64,000 nucleotides of DNA, taken from NCBI GenBank assembly GCA_964632995.1, contig CAZWDL010000015.1:1-64000 (forward strand), read 5' to 3'. Position 1 is the stretch's first letter, and each line of letters starts with the position of its first letter. Positions 44,352 through 54,400 of this stretch are shown here, piece by piece. Made by a program: the position numbers and the translations under genes. Source of the DNA: CAZWDL01 sp964632995. GTDB taxonomy: Bacteria; Bacteroidota; Bacteroidia; Chitinophagales; Saprospiraceae. A model generated the notes under the pieces. The model did no database searches, was not told the DNA's origin, and was given only the letters and a program-made list of their open reading frames with translations.

Positions 44352-44975
44352 TTACCCTTCCAACTCAATCTCCCGGAAGTTGTACCCACGCCAGCCACGG
44401 TCGTGCGAAACGACGATCATTGTCTTTCCTTCCATGCCCGCCAGGTGTTCGATGACTTTGTCGCGCAGGGCCTCGTCGATAGCGGAGGTGACCTCATCCA
44501 GGAGGTACAGCTCGCGGTCCAGCAATAAAGCGACTATGAGAGCCACCCGCTGCTTCTCGCCCCCCGACAGCTTGCCGATGTTCTGCTGCAGCTTGTCGGG
44601 CTCCAGGTCGAAAGCCCCGAATTTGTCCAACACCTGCTCCTCCTCGTACTGAAGATGCCGGTTGGCGCGGTAGCCGTAGATATCGCGGATAAAGTCTTCC
44701 ACCTTTCCCGAACCAATGTTTAGCTCCTGGCTGACGAAGGCCATGCGCTGCCGCAGCGACCACACGTTCTCGCGGCTGAGCGGCTCCCCGTCAATGCGCA
44801 CTTCGCCCTCATCCGGGCGAACGAAGCCCAGGATAAGCCGCAGGAGGGTCGACTTTCCACTGCCTGAGGGGCCTTTGACGAGTATTTTTTGGCCTGCTTT
44901 CACTTCCAGATTGAAGTCCTGAAAGAGGGGCTTGCCGCCCAGGCGGAGAGAGAGGTGGTGGAGTTGGAGTTGCAT
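44352..44975 (-). CDS. fetA: FetA-like ABC transporter ATP-binding protein
   Basis: A 207-residue ABC ATPase. Walker A is GPSGSGKST (35-43), signature LSGGEKQRVALIVAL, Walker B LYLLDEVTSAID, switch region IVVSHD. It lacks the extra domains of larger ATPases and has the compact length of FetA/YbbL. DEVTSAID instead of DEPTxxLD, and the downstream FetB-like gene, support this call. The pair probably exports or manages iron. The start at 44975 is the first in-frame ATG. Confidence 0.83.
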   Translation of the reverse strand: MQLQLHHLSLRLGGKPLFQDFNLEVKAGQKILVKGPSGSGKSTLLRLILGFVRPDEGEVRIDGEPLSRENVWSLRQRMAFVSQELNIGSGKVEDFIRDIYGYRANRHLQYEEEQVLDKFGAFDLEPDKLQQNIGKLSGGEKQRVALIVALLLDRELYLLDEVTSAIDEALRDKVIEHLAGMEGKTMIVVSHDRGWRGYNFREIELEG

Positions 44976-45084
44976 GCGTGGCCATTACCTGTTTCCGGCT
45001 ATAAGATATCGACCGGCTAAATGCAGAATCACGGATGATTAAGATACAAATTGAAAAGAGGGAATTGTAATTTACCTGGATTAT

Positions 45085-46113
45085 TCAAAGTGAATTACGG
45101 AGGATTAGTTTGGAATGAATCACTTCAATATCTCTTTTTTTGTTTAATATTTTTTCTGCTGTCAACTGGCCCATTCTTCCAAAATCAATAGCAACGGTGG
45201 TGATCCCTCCCTCGAGAATCTCTTTGACATCGGTATCGTTGTAAGTGATCAGGCCAACGTCTCGTCCCAGTTTTAGTCCATACCGGCGGCATAGTTTGAT
45301 AACTTTAACCATATCGCGATCATCTACTGCTCTTAATGTCAGATAAACATTTCCTTTTTGAAAACCTTTTTCCTGAATACCGGTGCATATGTTTGAAGGA
45401 AATCCAGTTTCGAGGGTGAATCTTTGAAAACCCTCTTTTACTTCTGCAAAGTGCAAGATGTGGTTGGGAACAACGAGTATAAGCTTCCGGTATTTACCCA
45501 GATGGCTTTGTGCCTCAATTAAAGCCTGATACACATTGGTTGCAAAATCCTGATAGACCATTGTGTATTCCCCTTCCAGCTTCTCTTCCTTACAATCGAG
45601 TATAATTCTTTTTTCCGGGGGGATGAGGTTCAGAATTTCACGTACATCTTCTTTCATAAAAGTGACAATGACAAAATGGGTATAATTTTGGAGATTGTCA
45701 CTGATTAATGACTTAAATACATGAGGGTTATGATGATGAAAGTAAACATCTACTTCCCCTTCTTCTCCTATGGTGTTATAGAAAGACTGATATAGCTCAT
45801 CTTTGAATGCAGTCATCTTATCCAGCATCATCAGAATTCTGAGTTTTGGCCGGACACCAACCCTTTGCACGAAATAACCGCGGCGGTTTGCAGATCTGAC
45901 GACGCCTTTTTCACTGAGGTGATTAAGTGCTTTGAATACCGTTTCCCGGCTGATATTCAACTCTTGGGAAAGTTGATTAACGGAGGGCAGGCGCTGATTG
46001 ACCGTGAGATTGCCCTCATCGATCAATCGGATAATTTCTTCCGCCAGTTGTATGTATTTTGGTTGGAGCGAGGATTCTTCTATTTCAAGTTCATCTATCA
46101 TGCTTGTTCTCAT
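45085..46113 (-). CDS. GntR-type transcription regulator with LacI-like sensor domain
   Basis: A 342-residue DNA-binding regulator. Residues about 17-85 are a GntR winged helix (PKYIQLAEEIIRLIDEGNLT, RLPSVNQLSQELNISRETVF, NHLSEKGVVRSANRRGYFVQ). The remainder (about 92-342) is a periplasmic-binding-protein/LacI-type sugar sensor with LILVVPNHILHF, DVGLITYNDTDVKEILEGGI and TVAIDFGRMGQLTAEKIL. This AraR-like architecture usually senses a sugar or sugar derivative. It is divergent from the SusC-led operon and is most likely its local regulator. The predicted operator is at 46484-46507. Met5 (46101) is an alternative start. Confidence 0.9.
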   Translation of the reverse strand: MRTSMIDELEIEESSLQPKYIQLAEEIIRLIDEGNLTVNQRLPSVNQLSQELNISRETVFKALNHLSEKGVVRSANRRGYFVQRVGVRPKLRILMMLDKMTAFKDELYQSFYNTIGEEGEVDVYFHHHNPHVFKSLISDNLQNYTHFVIVTFMKEDVREILNLIPPEKRIILDCKEEKLEGEYTMVYQDFATNVYQALIEAQSHLGKYRKLILVVPNHILHFAEVKEGFQRFTLETGFPSNICTGIQEKGFQKGNVYLTLRAVDDRDMVKVIKLCRRYGLKLGRDVGLITYNDTDVKEILEGGITTVAIDFGRMGQLTAEKILNKKRDIEVIHSKLILRNSL

Positions 46114-46222
46114 ATTTCGCGTAGAAGAAGCTTTCTATTAATAAGCTGGGTATAGTAAATGAATTAATTTTCTCGAAATGTACTAACAAATTTTTAAACA
46201 TCGGGTTTCGCATATATGCAAT

Positions 46223-46378
46223 TCATTGGTTTTGATTTCTGATTGTTGCTTCACTACTGCCTATTGCAAAACGCATTGCCGGGTCTTCCAATGCCTCCTG
46301 ACGAAGAATCCATGAGTAATCGGGGTTAATCCCTTTTGCATTGTGATAATTTTTCTTACCTGGGTCTGATCTTTTCAT
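46223..46378 (-). CDS. Possible small protein upstream of the regulator
   Basis: A minus-strand ORF of 51 residues (ATG 46378, TGA 46223) between the GntR-type gene and susC. It contains NPDYSWILRQEALEDPAMRF and ends SSEATIRNQNQ; no signal, no membrane segment, no family I recognise. An in-frame TAA lies about 33 bp before the ATG. It could be a real short gene, a decayed fragment, or chance. It accounts for part of the 500-bp divergent region; the rest contains the susC promoter. Confidence 0.3.
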   Translation of the reverse strand: MKRSDPGKKNYHNAKGINPDYSWILRQEALEDPAMRFAIGSSEATIRNQNQ

Positions 46379-46456
46379 TGATTTGCTCACCTCGTTTTCA
46401 AGTAATTACCAACATCATTTTACTATTAGGCAAAAAAAAAGTATAAAATTTTTCCT

Positions 46457-46483
46457 TTGGATAATAATAAAATATTAGCTTTG
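46457..46483 (+). promoter_or_regulatory. Candidate susC promoter
   Basis: TAGCTTTG at 46476-46483 is an exact TAnnTTTG -7 element. TTG at 46457-46459 (in CCTTTGG) is a -33-like element with a 16-bp spacer, slightly shorter than usual. The start of transcription would fall near 46490, inside the repeat taken as operator, with about 130 nt of leader before the susC ATG at 46619. Confidence 0.5.
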
Positions 46484-46507
46484 ACAGACCAGACCAAACC
46501 AGACTAG
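46484..46507 (+). promoter_or_regulatory. Candidate operator: ACCAGAC repeat, 10-bp spacing
   Basis: ACCAGAC at 46488-46494 and again at 46498-46504 are exactly one DNA turn apart, preceded by a third CAGAC at 46485-46489. They follow the -7 element without a gap. GACCA-type half-sites are known from HutC-type GntR operators, so binding by the divergent GntR-type regulator is plausible. A bound protein would block the start point. Confidence 0.5.
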
Positions 46508-46618
46508 TTATTGAGGACTGTATTTAATCCCCTGAGGTGAAAAAAAGTTCTTCATCCAAAAGTGGATAGGCAATTCAAAAATCTTATCGATCACAGAGTA
46601 CCTAAAAACCCTCATTCT

Positions 46619-49612
46619 ATGCAGAAATGTCTCTTACTACTCACTTGTTTATTGGCTAGCTGGAACTTAGCTGCGCAATCGCGGACAGTGACGGGCATGG
46701 TCGAAGACGAAACCGGCACTCCGCTCATTGGTGTGAATGTGCTGGTCAAAGGTACCCTTGCGGGTACAGTAACCGATTTTGACGGAAGCTTTACGCTTGA
46801 TGTTCCGGAAGGAAGAGACACCTTGGTGTTCTCCTATACGGGATACAGAACAACAGAAGTTGATATCACTTCCTCTTCCAACGTGGAACTGGTCCTTTCC
46901 CAGGATATTTATGGTCTGGACGAAGTTGTGGTGGTGGGATACGCCACCCAGAAAGAGGTTAATCTAACGGGATCAGTGGAGGTCATTGACGGCGATGAAG
47001 TAGCCAGGCAACCGGTATTTCAGACCTCTCAGGCGCTGGCCGGTCTGGCGCCCGGGCTTACCGCCACCCAGTCCAGTGGTCAGCCGGGAAATGATGGGGC
47101 TACCATCCGTATTCGCGGTATCGGTACACTCGGCGCCGGAAGCAAGAACGATCCGCTGATCCTGGTAGACGGGATTCCGGATAACCTCAACGGGGTTGAT
47201 CCCAATGATATCGAAAGTATTTCAGTACTAAAGGATGCCGCTGCTGCTTCCATTTACGGTTCCCGGGCCGCAAATGGTGTTATTCTGATTACCACCAAAC
47301 GGGGTGCGGCAGGCGAGGTCAAGTTCAGTTACAGCAACAACGTCGGTTTTCAGGAAATAACCCAGAACCTTCAATATGAAGATGCCATTGGGTACATGGA
47401 AAATTTTAATAAAGCCCAGCCCGGCTCTTTTGAAGAATCCTTTATCAATCAGTACCGGGACAATATGGCCTCCAATCCGGATTTGTATCCTAACACAGAC
47501 TGGGTAGATGAGTTGTTTTCAGAAACCGGTATGCAGCAGTATCACCGCCTTTCAGTCAATGGAGGCTCCGAATCCATTCGGATCGCAGCTTCTATTTCCT
47601 ACATGAATCAAAAAGGTAATATACCGAACTTTGATTTTCAGCGTTATAACGGCCGTTTCAATTCGGACATTAAAGTATCCGATAAGTTTGATATCAACTT
47701 CGATCTGAACTTTCGCCGGACGCTCAACGAGGAACCTACTTCTGGTCTCGGCTTGCTCACCCGCCAGGCCTACCGGATTCCACCACTGTTCACAGGGGTC
47801 AACAGCGACGGATCCTACGGACAAGGATTCAGTGAGCGAAATCCGATCGCCGAAGTATTTGACGGCGGCATGCGCAACGAAACCTTCAACTATTTTCGCG
47901 GCGTGTTGAAGGCCAATTTCCGGCCGGTAGAGGGGCTGGTCTTATCTGCCACTTACTCTCCGCAGTACAACGATGATTTGTTTAAGAGTTTCCGGGCGAT
48001 ATGGGAGTGGTTCGACGTCCCCTCCGGAACTTCGGGAACCGAACCCAACCAGAATTTTCTCTCACAGACCAACCGCCGGTCTTTCCAGGATAACTTCAAC
48101 TTTATTGTTAATTACGACAAACTTTACGGCAATCACCATGTAGGCTTAACGGCCGGATATGAATTTCTGAAATTCGACCAGCAGTCTTTCAGTGCTTTTC
48201 GGGATAATTTCACGCTCCAGGAATTTCAGCAGTTGGACCAGGGCTCGGCAGAAAACGCCCAGAACGGCGGCTCCGCTACGCTAAATGGTCTGCAATCCTT
48301 TTTTGGTCGGATCAACTACGCTTTTGACGACCGTTACCTTCTGGAGGCGAATATCAGAAGGGATGCCTCTTCCCGGTTTGCTGAAGAGAATCGCGTCTCC
48401 ATCTTTCCTTCCTTTTCTGTTGGTTGGAGAATATCCCAGGAGGACTTCATGGCTGCTCAGAATGTATTCTCTGATCTGAAGTTACGTGCCTCCTGGGGAC
48501 AGCTGGGAAATCAGCAAATCGGTGGTGATTTTCCCTACCAGTCTCTTTTCGGTATAGGAAATGACAATTATTTATTCGGTGGTAGCATCTTCACCGGCGG
48601 ATCCCAAAGCGTATTGGCTAACAGGGGGCTGCAGTGGGAAACAACTGAAACGACCAATTTCGGGGTAGACGCCGGCTTTCTTAATAATCGTCTGACCTTG
48701 AGTGCGGAATACTATATTCGTAAAACTGAAGATATCTTATTGGAGGCGACCATCCCGCTTTCAACCGGCCTTAACCCCCCGTTCCAGAATGTGGGGACTG
48801 TCGAAAACCAGGGTGTGGATCTGGCACTCGACTGGCGGGATAAAATAGGTAGCGTCTCATACGGTTTTCGCTTCAATTTTGCCGACGTCACCAATGAGGT
48901 GGTTGACTTGGGTGGCCTGAATCAGCTGCCGCCCGGTAACACCATCGTGAGAGTAGGAGAGGCCATTAACTCCATTTTCGGATACCAGGTAATGGGTTTT
49001 TTCCAGTCGCAGAGCGAAGTAGACGGGGCACCCACCCATTTCGGGCAGGTGCTTCCGGGTGATCTGCGCTATGACGATGTCAACGCAGACGGCGTAATAA
49101 CGGCCGACGACCGGATGGTGATCGGCAATCCTCTGCCCCGTCAAACTTATGGCCTGGACCTCTTCGCTTCTTTCAAAGGGATAGATTTTAATATCTCCAT
49201 GCTCGGCGTTGGATCGCGAGACGTCGTCCTGGGCGGGGATGTGGCTTATGCTTTCTCTAATGCCGGTAAAATCCAAACCTGGCAAACAGATTCCTGGACG
49301 CCCGAGAACACGGATGCTTCCTATCCGCGACTGTTTTCCGGGACGGAACACAACAACTGGCGGACCAATAGCTTCTGGGTCTTCGATGCCTCATACTTCC
49401 GGGTCAGAAATGTTACTTTGGGATATAATTTCCCTGCCTCCCTGATGAACCGGTTCTTTTTAGAAGATTTGCGAATCTATGCTTCCGGACAAAATCTGTT
49501 TACCGTTGACAATATGCCCGAGGGCATCGACCCAACGGTACCCAATTTTACCGGAGGAGGCTATTACCCAATTACATCTGTATATACTCTTGGGTTAAAC
49601 GTCAGTTTCTAA
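46619..49612 (+). CDS. SusC/RagA-type TonB-dependent transporter
   Basis: From the ATG at 46619 the product is 997 residues with signal MQKCLLLLTCLLASWNLAAQ; the ORF opening at GTG 46562 would hide the signal. A carboxypeptidase-like domain (21-95, with DETGTPLIGVNVLVKGT) is followed by the SusC marker DEVVVVGYATQKEVNLTGSV (101-120), the plug (IRIRGIGTLGAGSKNDPLIL, SISVLKDAAAASIYGSRAAN) and a 22-stranded-type barrel ending YTLGLNVSF. It imports oligosaccharides or similar ligands across the outer membrane with SusD as lid. SusD follows after 13 bp. First gene of the large operon. Confidence 0.95.
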   Translation: MQKCLLLLTCLLASWNLAAQSRTVTGMVEDETGTPLIGVNVLVKGTLAGTVTDFDGSFTLDVPEGRDTLVFSYTGYRTTEVDITSSSNVELVLSQDIYGLDEVVVVGYATQKEVNLTGSVEVIDGDEVARQPVFQTSQALAGLAPGLTATQSSGQPGNDGATIRIRGIGTLGAGSKNDPLILVDGIPDNLNGVDPNDIESISVLKDAAAASIYGSRAANGVILITTKRGAAGEVKFSYSNNVGFQEITQNLQYEDAIGYMENFNKAQPGSFEESFINQYRDNMASNPDLYPNTDWVDELFSETGMQQYHRLSVNGGSESIRIAASISYMNQKGNIPNFDFQRYNGRFNSDIKVSDKFDINFDLNFRRTLNEEPTSGLGLLTRQAYRIPPLFTGVNSDGSYGQGFSERNPIAEVFDGGMRNETFNYFRGVLKANFRPVEGLVLSATYSPQYNDDLFKSFRAIWEWFDVPSGTSGTEPNQNFLSQTNRRSFQDNFNFIVNYDKLYGNHHVGLTAGYEFLKFDQQSFSAFRDNFTLQEFQQLDQGSAENAQNGGSATLNGLQSFFGRINYAFDDRYLLEANIRRDASSRFAEENRVSIFPSFSVGWRISQEDFMAAQNVFSDLKLRASWGQLGNQQIGGDFPYQSLFGIGNDNYLFGGSIFTGGSQSVLANRGLQWETTETTNFGVDAGFLNNRLTLSAEYYIRKTEDILLEATIPLSTGLNPPFQNVGTVENQGVDLALDWRDKIGSVSYGFRFNFADVTNEVVDLGGLNQLPPGNTIVRVGEAINSIFGYQVMGFFQSQSEVDGAPTHFGQVLPGDLRYDDVNADGVITADDRMVIGNPLPRQTYGLDLFASFKGIDFNISMLGVGSRDVVLGGDVAYAFSNAGKIQTWQTDSWTPENTDASYPRLFSGTEHNNWRTNSFWVFDASYFRVRNVTLGYNFPASLMNRFFLEDLRIYASGQNLFTVDNMPEGIDPTVPNFTGGGYYPITSVYTLGLNVSF

Positions 49613-49625
49613 ACCTTAACTTTAA

Positions 49626-51398
49626 ATGCCGAATACAATGAGATACGTTCAATATAAAATCATTTTATTATGCGGCCTGTTCGGCTTTCTGGGATGCGAG
49701 GATGCGATACTCGACCTGGAAAACCCGACTGCGCCCACTGATGCTACCTTCTTTCAGACCGAAGATCAACTGGAGGTTGCCTTAACAGGGGCTTACGAGC
49801 TGGTTATTTGGGAGCCTAGCGCCCCCTGGCCTCAAAACCTGGATAACTCGACGGACCTTGGATTCTTAAGGGGCAACATCGGCGGATTGATCCCCTCTGC
49901 CATCGGCACCATTTCCTCAACCGACGGTGTTGTTTCAAGCACCTATGAACACATGTACGTCGGTATACAGCGTACAAACAACCTGCTGCAGAATATGGAG
50001 AAAGCTGAAGATGTGACGGATCCGAACCGCTTTGCACAAATACGGGGCGAAGCTCTATTTCTCCGTGCCTATTATTACCATTTCCTGCTTGAACTTTATG
50101 GCGATGTTCCTTTTCGTACGCAGGTCTCCACCTCGCTGGAAGGTCTCGAACTGGAGAGAACTCCGAAGGCGGAAATAGCTGATAATTTATTGTCAGACCT
50201 GGAAACTGTCGCCTCTCTATTGCCGGATACCTGGGACGGAGCTAATGCAGGTAGAGCAACAAGAGGAGCAGCATTAACCTTGCGCAGCCGCATTGCCCTG
50301 TACAATGAGAACTGGAGCGAAGCAGAAGCTTCAGCCCGCGCTGTAATGGATATGGGCATGTTTAGCTTGCATCAGGATTACGAATCTTTGTTTACGGCAG
50401 AAGGCGTACGTTCCGAAGAAGTGATTTTTGATATGCCCTTCGCCGAAGGTTTTAACACCCAACGGCTTCCAAGGGTACAGGGATCCCGCTTCGGGGGCTG
50501 GAGTCAACTGGTTCCCTCCCAGCAGATGGTAGATTCCTATGAATGCACTGACGGGCTACCGATCGATGAGTCCCCCCTGTATGATCCGGCCTCCCCCTAT
50601 GAAAACCGCGATCCACGACTGGATGCCTCTATTGTAAGACCGGGAGCTACCTGGACGGGCGTTCGCTTTGAAACACATTCGGACAGTGTACAAACGGATG
50701 TGGTGTCCGGTGGAGAAGTAGTCGGCCGGACGGCCAACTTGAACGCTACAAATACCAATGCCGGTCCCAACCGCTTTACGACTTTTACCGGTTACCTTTG
50801 GAAAAAGTTTTCTGACGAACCGGCCCTGATGGGGCAGGGAAACGTCGATCAGTCCATTCTGAATATTATTCTAATGCGGTATGCGGAGGTATTGCTGAAT
50901 TACGCGGAAGCAAAAATAGAAGCGGGCAATATTGATCAAAGCGTGCTTGATGCTATGAATGACATCAAGGCCCGGGCCTACGGCACGACCCGGGAAGACG
51001 TAAATAATTACCCGGCCGTCACTACTTTAGATCAGAAGGAACTACGGCGGATATTGAGAAGGGACCGAAAGGTTGAACTAGCTGATGAAGGCTTCCGGCT
51101 CTTCGATATACGAAGGTGGCGAATTGCAGAAAAAGTCATGAATACTCCTCTGTACGGCTCGCCGGCCAACGGCTGGAGCCTTATCGGTGAGGAACTGAAC
51201 TTTATCCCGGATATCGACGAAGACGGATTCATCGACTACACCGGTGCCCCTTCTATGCCCAGGGTGGAAACGGGGAACCTGATGTATCGCGAAGTGGAAG
51301 TCCGGCTCTTCGATCCGGACAGACATTACCTGTGGCCTATTCCGCAGGCGGAAGTCGACGCTTCCGTAGGAGCCGTTAAACAGAATCCCGGATATTAG
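49626..51398 (+). CDS. SusD/RagB-type surface lipoprotein
   Basis: A 590-residue lipoprotein (signal ending LFGFLGC, Cys24 from 49626; Met5 at 49638 is an alternative start). It has the SusD-like N-terminal LENPTAPTDATFFQTEDQLE, TPR-like helices (AQIRGEALFLRAYYYHFLLE, LYGDVPF) and the C-terminal RagB block LRRDRKVELADEGFRLFDIR then RWRIAEK and a final YLWPIPQAEVDAS...QNPGY. This is the ligand-binding lid of the SusC channel. No SusE/F-like gene follows. Confidence 0.95.
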   Translation: MPNTMRYVQYKIILLCGLFGFLGCEDAILDLENPTAPTDATFFQTEDQLEVALTGAYELVIWEPSAPWPQNLDNSTDLGFLRGNIGGLIPSAIGTISSTDGVVSSTYEHMYVGIQRTNNLLQNMEKAEDVTDPNRFAQIRGEALFLRAYYYHFLLELYGDVPFRTQVSTSLEGLELERTPKAEIADNLLSDLETVASLLPDTWDGANAGRATRGAALTLRSRIALYNENWSEAEASARAVMDMGMFSLHQDYESLFTAEGVRSEEVIFDMPFAEGFNTQRLPRVQGSRFGGWSQLVPSQQMVDSYECTDGLPIDESPLYDPASPYENRDPRLDASIVRPGATWTGVRFETHSDSVQTDVVSGGEVVGRTANLNATNTNAGPNRFTTFTGYLWKKFSDEPALMGQGNVDQSILNIILMRYAEVLLNYAEAKIEAGNIDQSVLDAMNDIKARAYGTTREDVNNYPAVTTLDQKELRRILRRDRKVELADEGFRLFDIRRWRIAEKVMNTPLYGSPANGWSLIGEELNFIPDIDEDGFIDYTGAPSMPRVETGNLMYREVEVRLFDPDRHYLWPIPQAEVDASVGAVKQNPGY

Positions 51399-51417
51399 GC
51401 TGAGATTTAATGAGTAA

Positions 51418-51452
51418 CGCTCAGTCCGATCCACATTGGTGAGGACTGAGCG
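51418..51452 (+). promoter_or_regulatory. Stem-loop in the susD-FG-GAP intercistronic region
   Basis: CGCTCAGTCC (51418-51427) and GGACTGAGCG (51443-51452) form a 10-bp perfect stem with a 15-base loop. No T-run follows. It sits in the only sizeable gap (89 bp) between susD and the next gene, so it may protect or cut the mRNA and so make more SusCD than downstream enzymes. Confidence 0.55.
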
Positions 51453-51487
51453 TGCTTATGATTTAGGAAACATGCATAAATGAATTT

Positions 51488-54400
51488 ATGGTTGTACTAA
51501 GGATCGGAAATCTTCAAATACTATCCCTGTTCTTGCTCTTGTCGTCAGTGAGCAGTTGCGAGGTGGTGACCGGAGGCGGAACGCCTGAATCCAAGCCGAA
51601 ACTTAGTGAAGCTAATCCGCTGTTTGATATCCTGGAGCCGGATCAGACCCATATCGACTTCAATAATGTGGTCGAAGAGAATGTGATCATGAATGGATTC
51701 TCTTACGAATATCTCTATAATGGCGGAGGTGTATGCGCTGGAGATTTTAATAATGATGGCCTGCCCGACCTTTATTTTATCGCCAACCTCAAGGATAATC
51801 AGCTTTACCTCAATCAGGGCGATATGCAGTTTAAGGATGTCACCCTGGCCGCAGGAGTAAAGGGAAATTACGGTTTTCCCGTCGGCGTAACCACCGTGGA
51901 TATTAATGCGGACGGCAAACTGGATATCTATATCTGTAAGTCGGGCATTTTCGATAATCCGGAGGAAAAGCGGAACGAACTATATGTCAACCAAGGAAAT
52001 AATGCGGCAGGAGTCCCGGTTTTTGTCGAAATGGCCAATCAGTACGGACTGGACCTTCCCCATTATTCTACACAGGCCGCCTTTCTGGACTACGACCGGG
52101 ACGGTGATCTCGATATGTTTCTTCTGAATCACAACGTCAGGATCCAACCCGTACAGAATAATTTTGAAATACTGCGCCTGGAAGAAAACGCCATGAGCAG
52201 CGATCGCCTGTTTGAAAACGAGAACGGCCGTTTTATAGATGTGTCCGAAAAAAGCGGAATGATCAACGATGCCGTCGGCTTCGGTCTGGGCGTCGCCATA
52301 GGGGATGTGAATAACGACGGCTGGCCCGACCTGATCGTCAGTCACGATTACTCTTCCAAAGACCGTCTGTATCTCAATCAGCAAAACGGAACCTTTCGCG
52401 AAGTGATGAACGAAGTTACCGGCCATATTTCCACCTATTCCATGGGCAACGATCTGGCGGATTTCAATAACGACGGCTGGCTCGATTTCATCACCGTGGA
52501 TATGGTTTCGGAATACAACTACGACATCAAGGCCAGTATGAGCGGTATGAATCCGGAGCAATTCAATTATCTGGTCGATAAAGGATATCACTACCAATAC
52601 ATGTACAATACGCTCCAGCTCAACAACGGCCATCCGCCGGCATCTTCGGCGCCTGTTTTTTCAGACATTGCCAGCCTGTGCGACCTGTCGAGTACAGACT
52701 GGAGTTGGGGCCCCCTCTTCCTGGATATGGACAATGACGGCGACAAGGACCTGTTTATACCCAACGGTATTAAGCGGGATTTCAGAAATGTCGATTTTGT
52801 CCGATACAAACAAAAGCGGCAACTCGAATTCGAACCGGTTTTCCTCCAGGCGAACGATCAGCAAAAGCGCGTACTGCTGGAGGAATTTACCCGGGAAATG
52901 CTGGACAAGATGCCCGCCCGCAAAAAAGGCAACTACTTTTTCGAGAACGAAGGAGGACTGGCTTTCGCCAAAAGAAATACAACCTGGGCGCCGGAGCGGA
53001 TGACCGCCACCAACGGCGCCGCCTACGCCGATCTGGACAACGACGGCGACCTCGATATCGTAACCAACAATATGGATGAAGCGGCTTTCATTTACCGGAA
53101 TAATAGTGTGGAGCTAGGCAGGGACAATTTTCTCCAGGTGGTTTTAAAAGGCCCGAAGAAAAACACTGATGGTATCGGCTCCCGGGTTTTTATCCGTACC
53201 GATTCTGGAGAACAAGTACTGGAACAGTACCTCTCGAGGGGCTTCCAGTCGGCAGTTGATCGCGTGTTGCACTTTGGATTAGGCGATGCTTCCGGAGTAG
53301 CTGAATTGATCGTCACCTGGCCCGACGGAAAACAACAGGTGTTGAAAGATGTGAAGGGAAGACAGATGCTGATCCTGGATTACAACAGAGCTTCGACACC
53401 CCAGCTTACGCCCGCTAATCCCACCTCTCTATTCGCCGATATTACGGATGAGCTGAAGCTTGCCGATCCGCATCGGGAGAATGAATTCGACGATTTTCAG
53501 CGCGAGAGCCTGCTGCCGCGCAAAATGTCGGAAGAAGGACCCGCGCTGGCGGTCGGCGATGTCAACGGTGACGGCCTCGACGATTTTTACCGGGGCGGCT
53601 CGGTGGGTTATCCCGGACAACTGTTTGTACAACAAAGCGATCGAATCTTCCGGGAAACCCAAAGTGCTCCCTGGTCAGCAGACCGTCAGCACGAAGACGT
53701 CGATGCCTTATTCTTTGACGCCGATGGCGACGATGACCTGGACCTCTACGTGGTAAGTGGAGGTAATGAACATCCCGCCGGCTCCGCCCTTCAGCGTGAT
53801 CGATTATATATCAATGAGGGAGGCGGACAGTTTAGTAAAGCAAATAATGCCATACCTGCCGGGCCGGGCATTAGCGGATCGGTCGTGCAGGCGGGTGACT
53901 TCGACAGCGACGGCGACCCGGATCTGTTTGTCGGTGGAAAACAAATACCCGGAAAGTACCCTTATCCGGCCGGCAGTTATTTGTTGCGCAACGTTAGTGA
54001 ACCCGGACATGCCCGCTTCGAAGAGGTAACTGAAGAATTGGCCCCCATGCTCCTGGAAATGGGCATGGTGTCGGATGCGGTCTGGGCAGACGTTGATCAG
54101 GATGCACGACTTGATCTGATCCTCGTCGGAGAATGGATGCCGGTCACTGTACTGCATAACGAGGGCGGGACTTTTGTTAACCGCACCGTTCAGGCAGGAC
54201 TTTCGGAAGATATCGGCTGGTGGTATGGCATCGAGGCTGCGGATTTTGACGGAGACGGCGATGTGGATCTCGTCGCCGGCAATCTCGGCCTGAATAGCAA
54301 GTACCAGGCTTCCAAAGAAGCACCCTTTGAAATTTTCGCCAAGGACTTCGACGGTACAGGAAGCATAGATATAGTACTGGGTTATCACCAGCGGGGAGCT

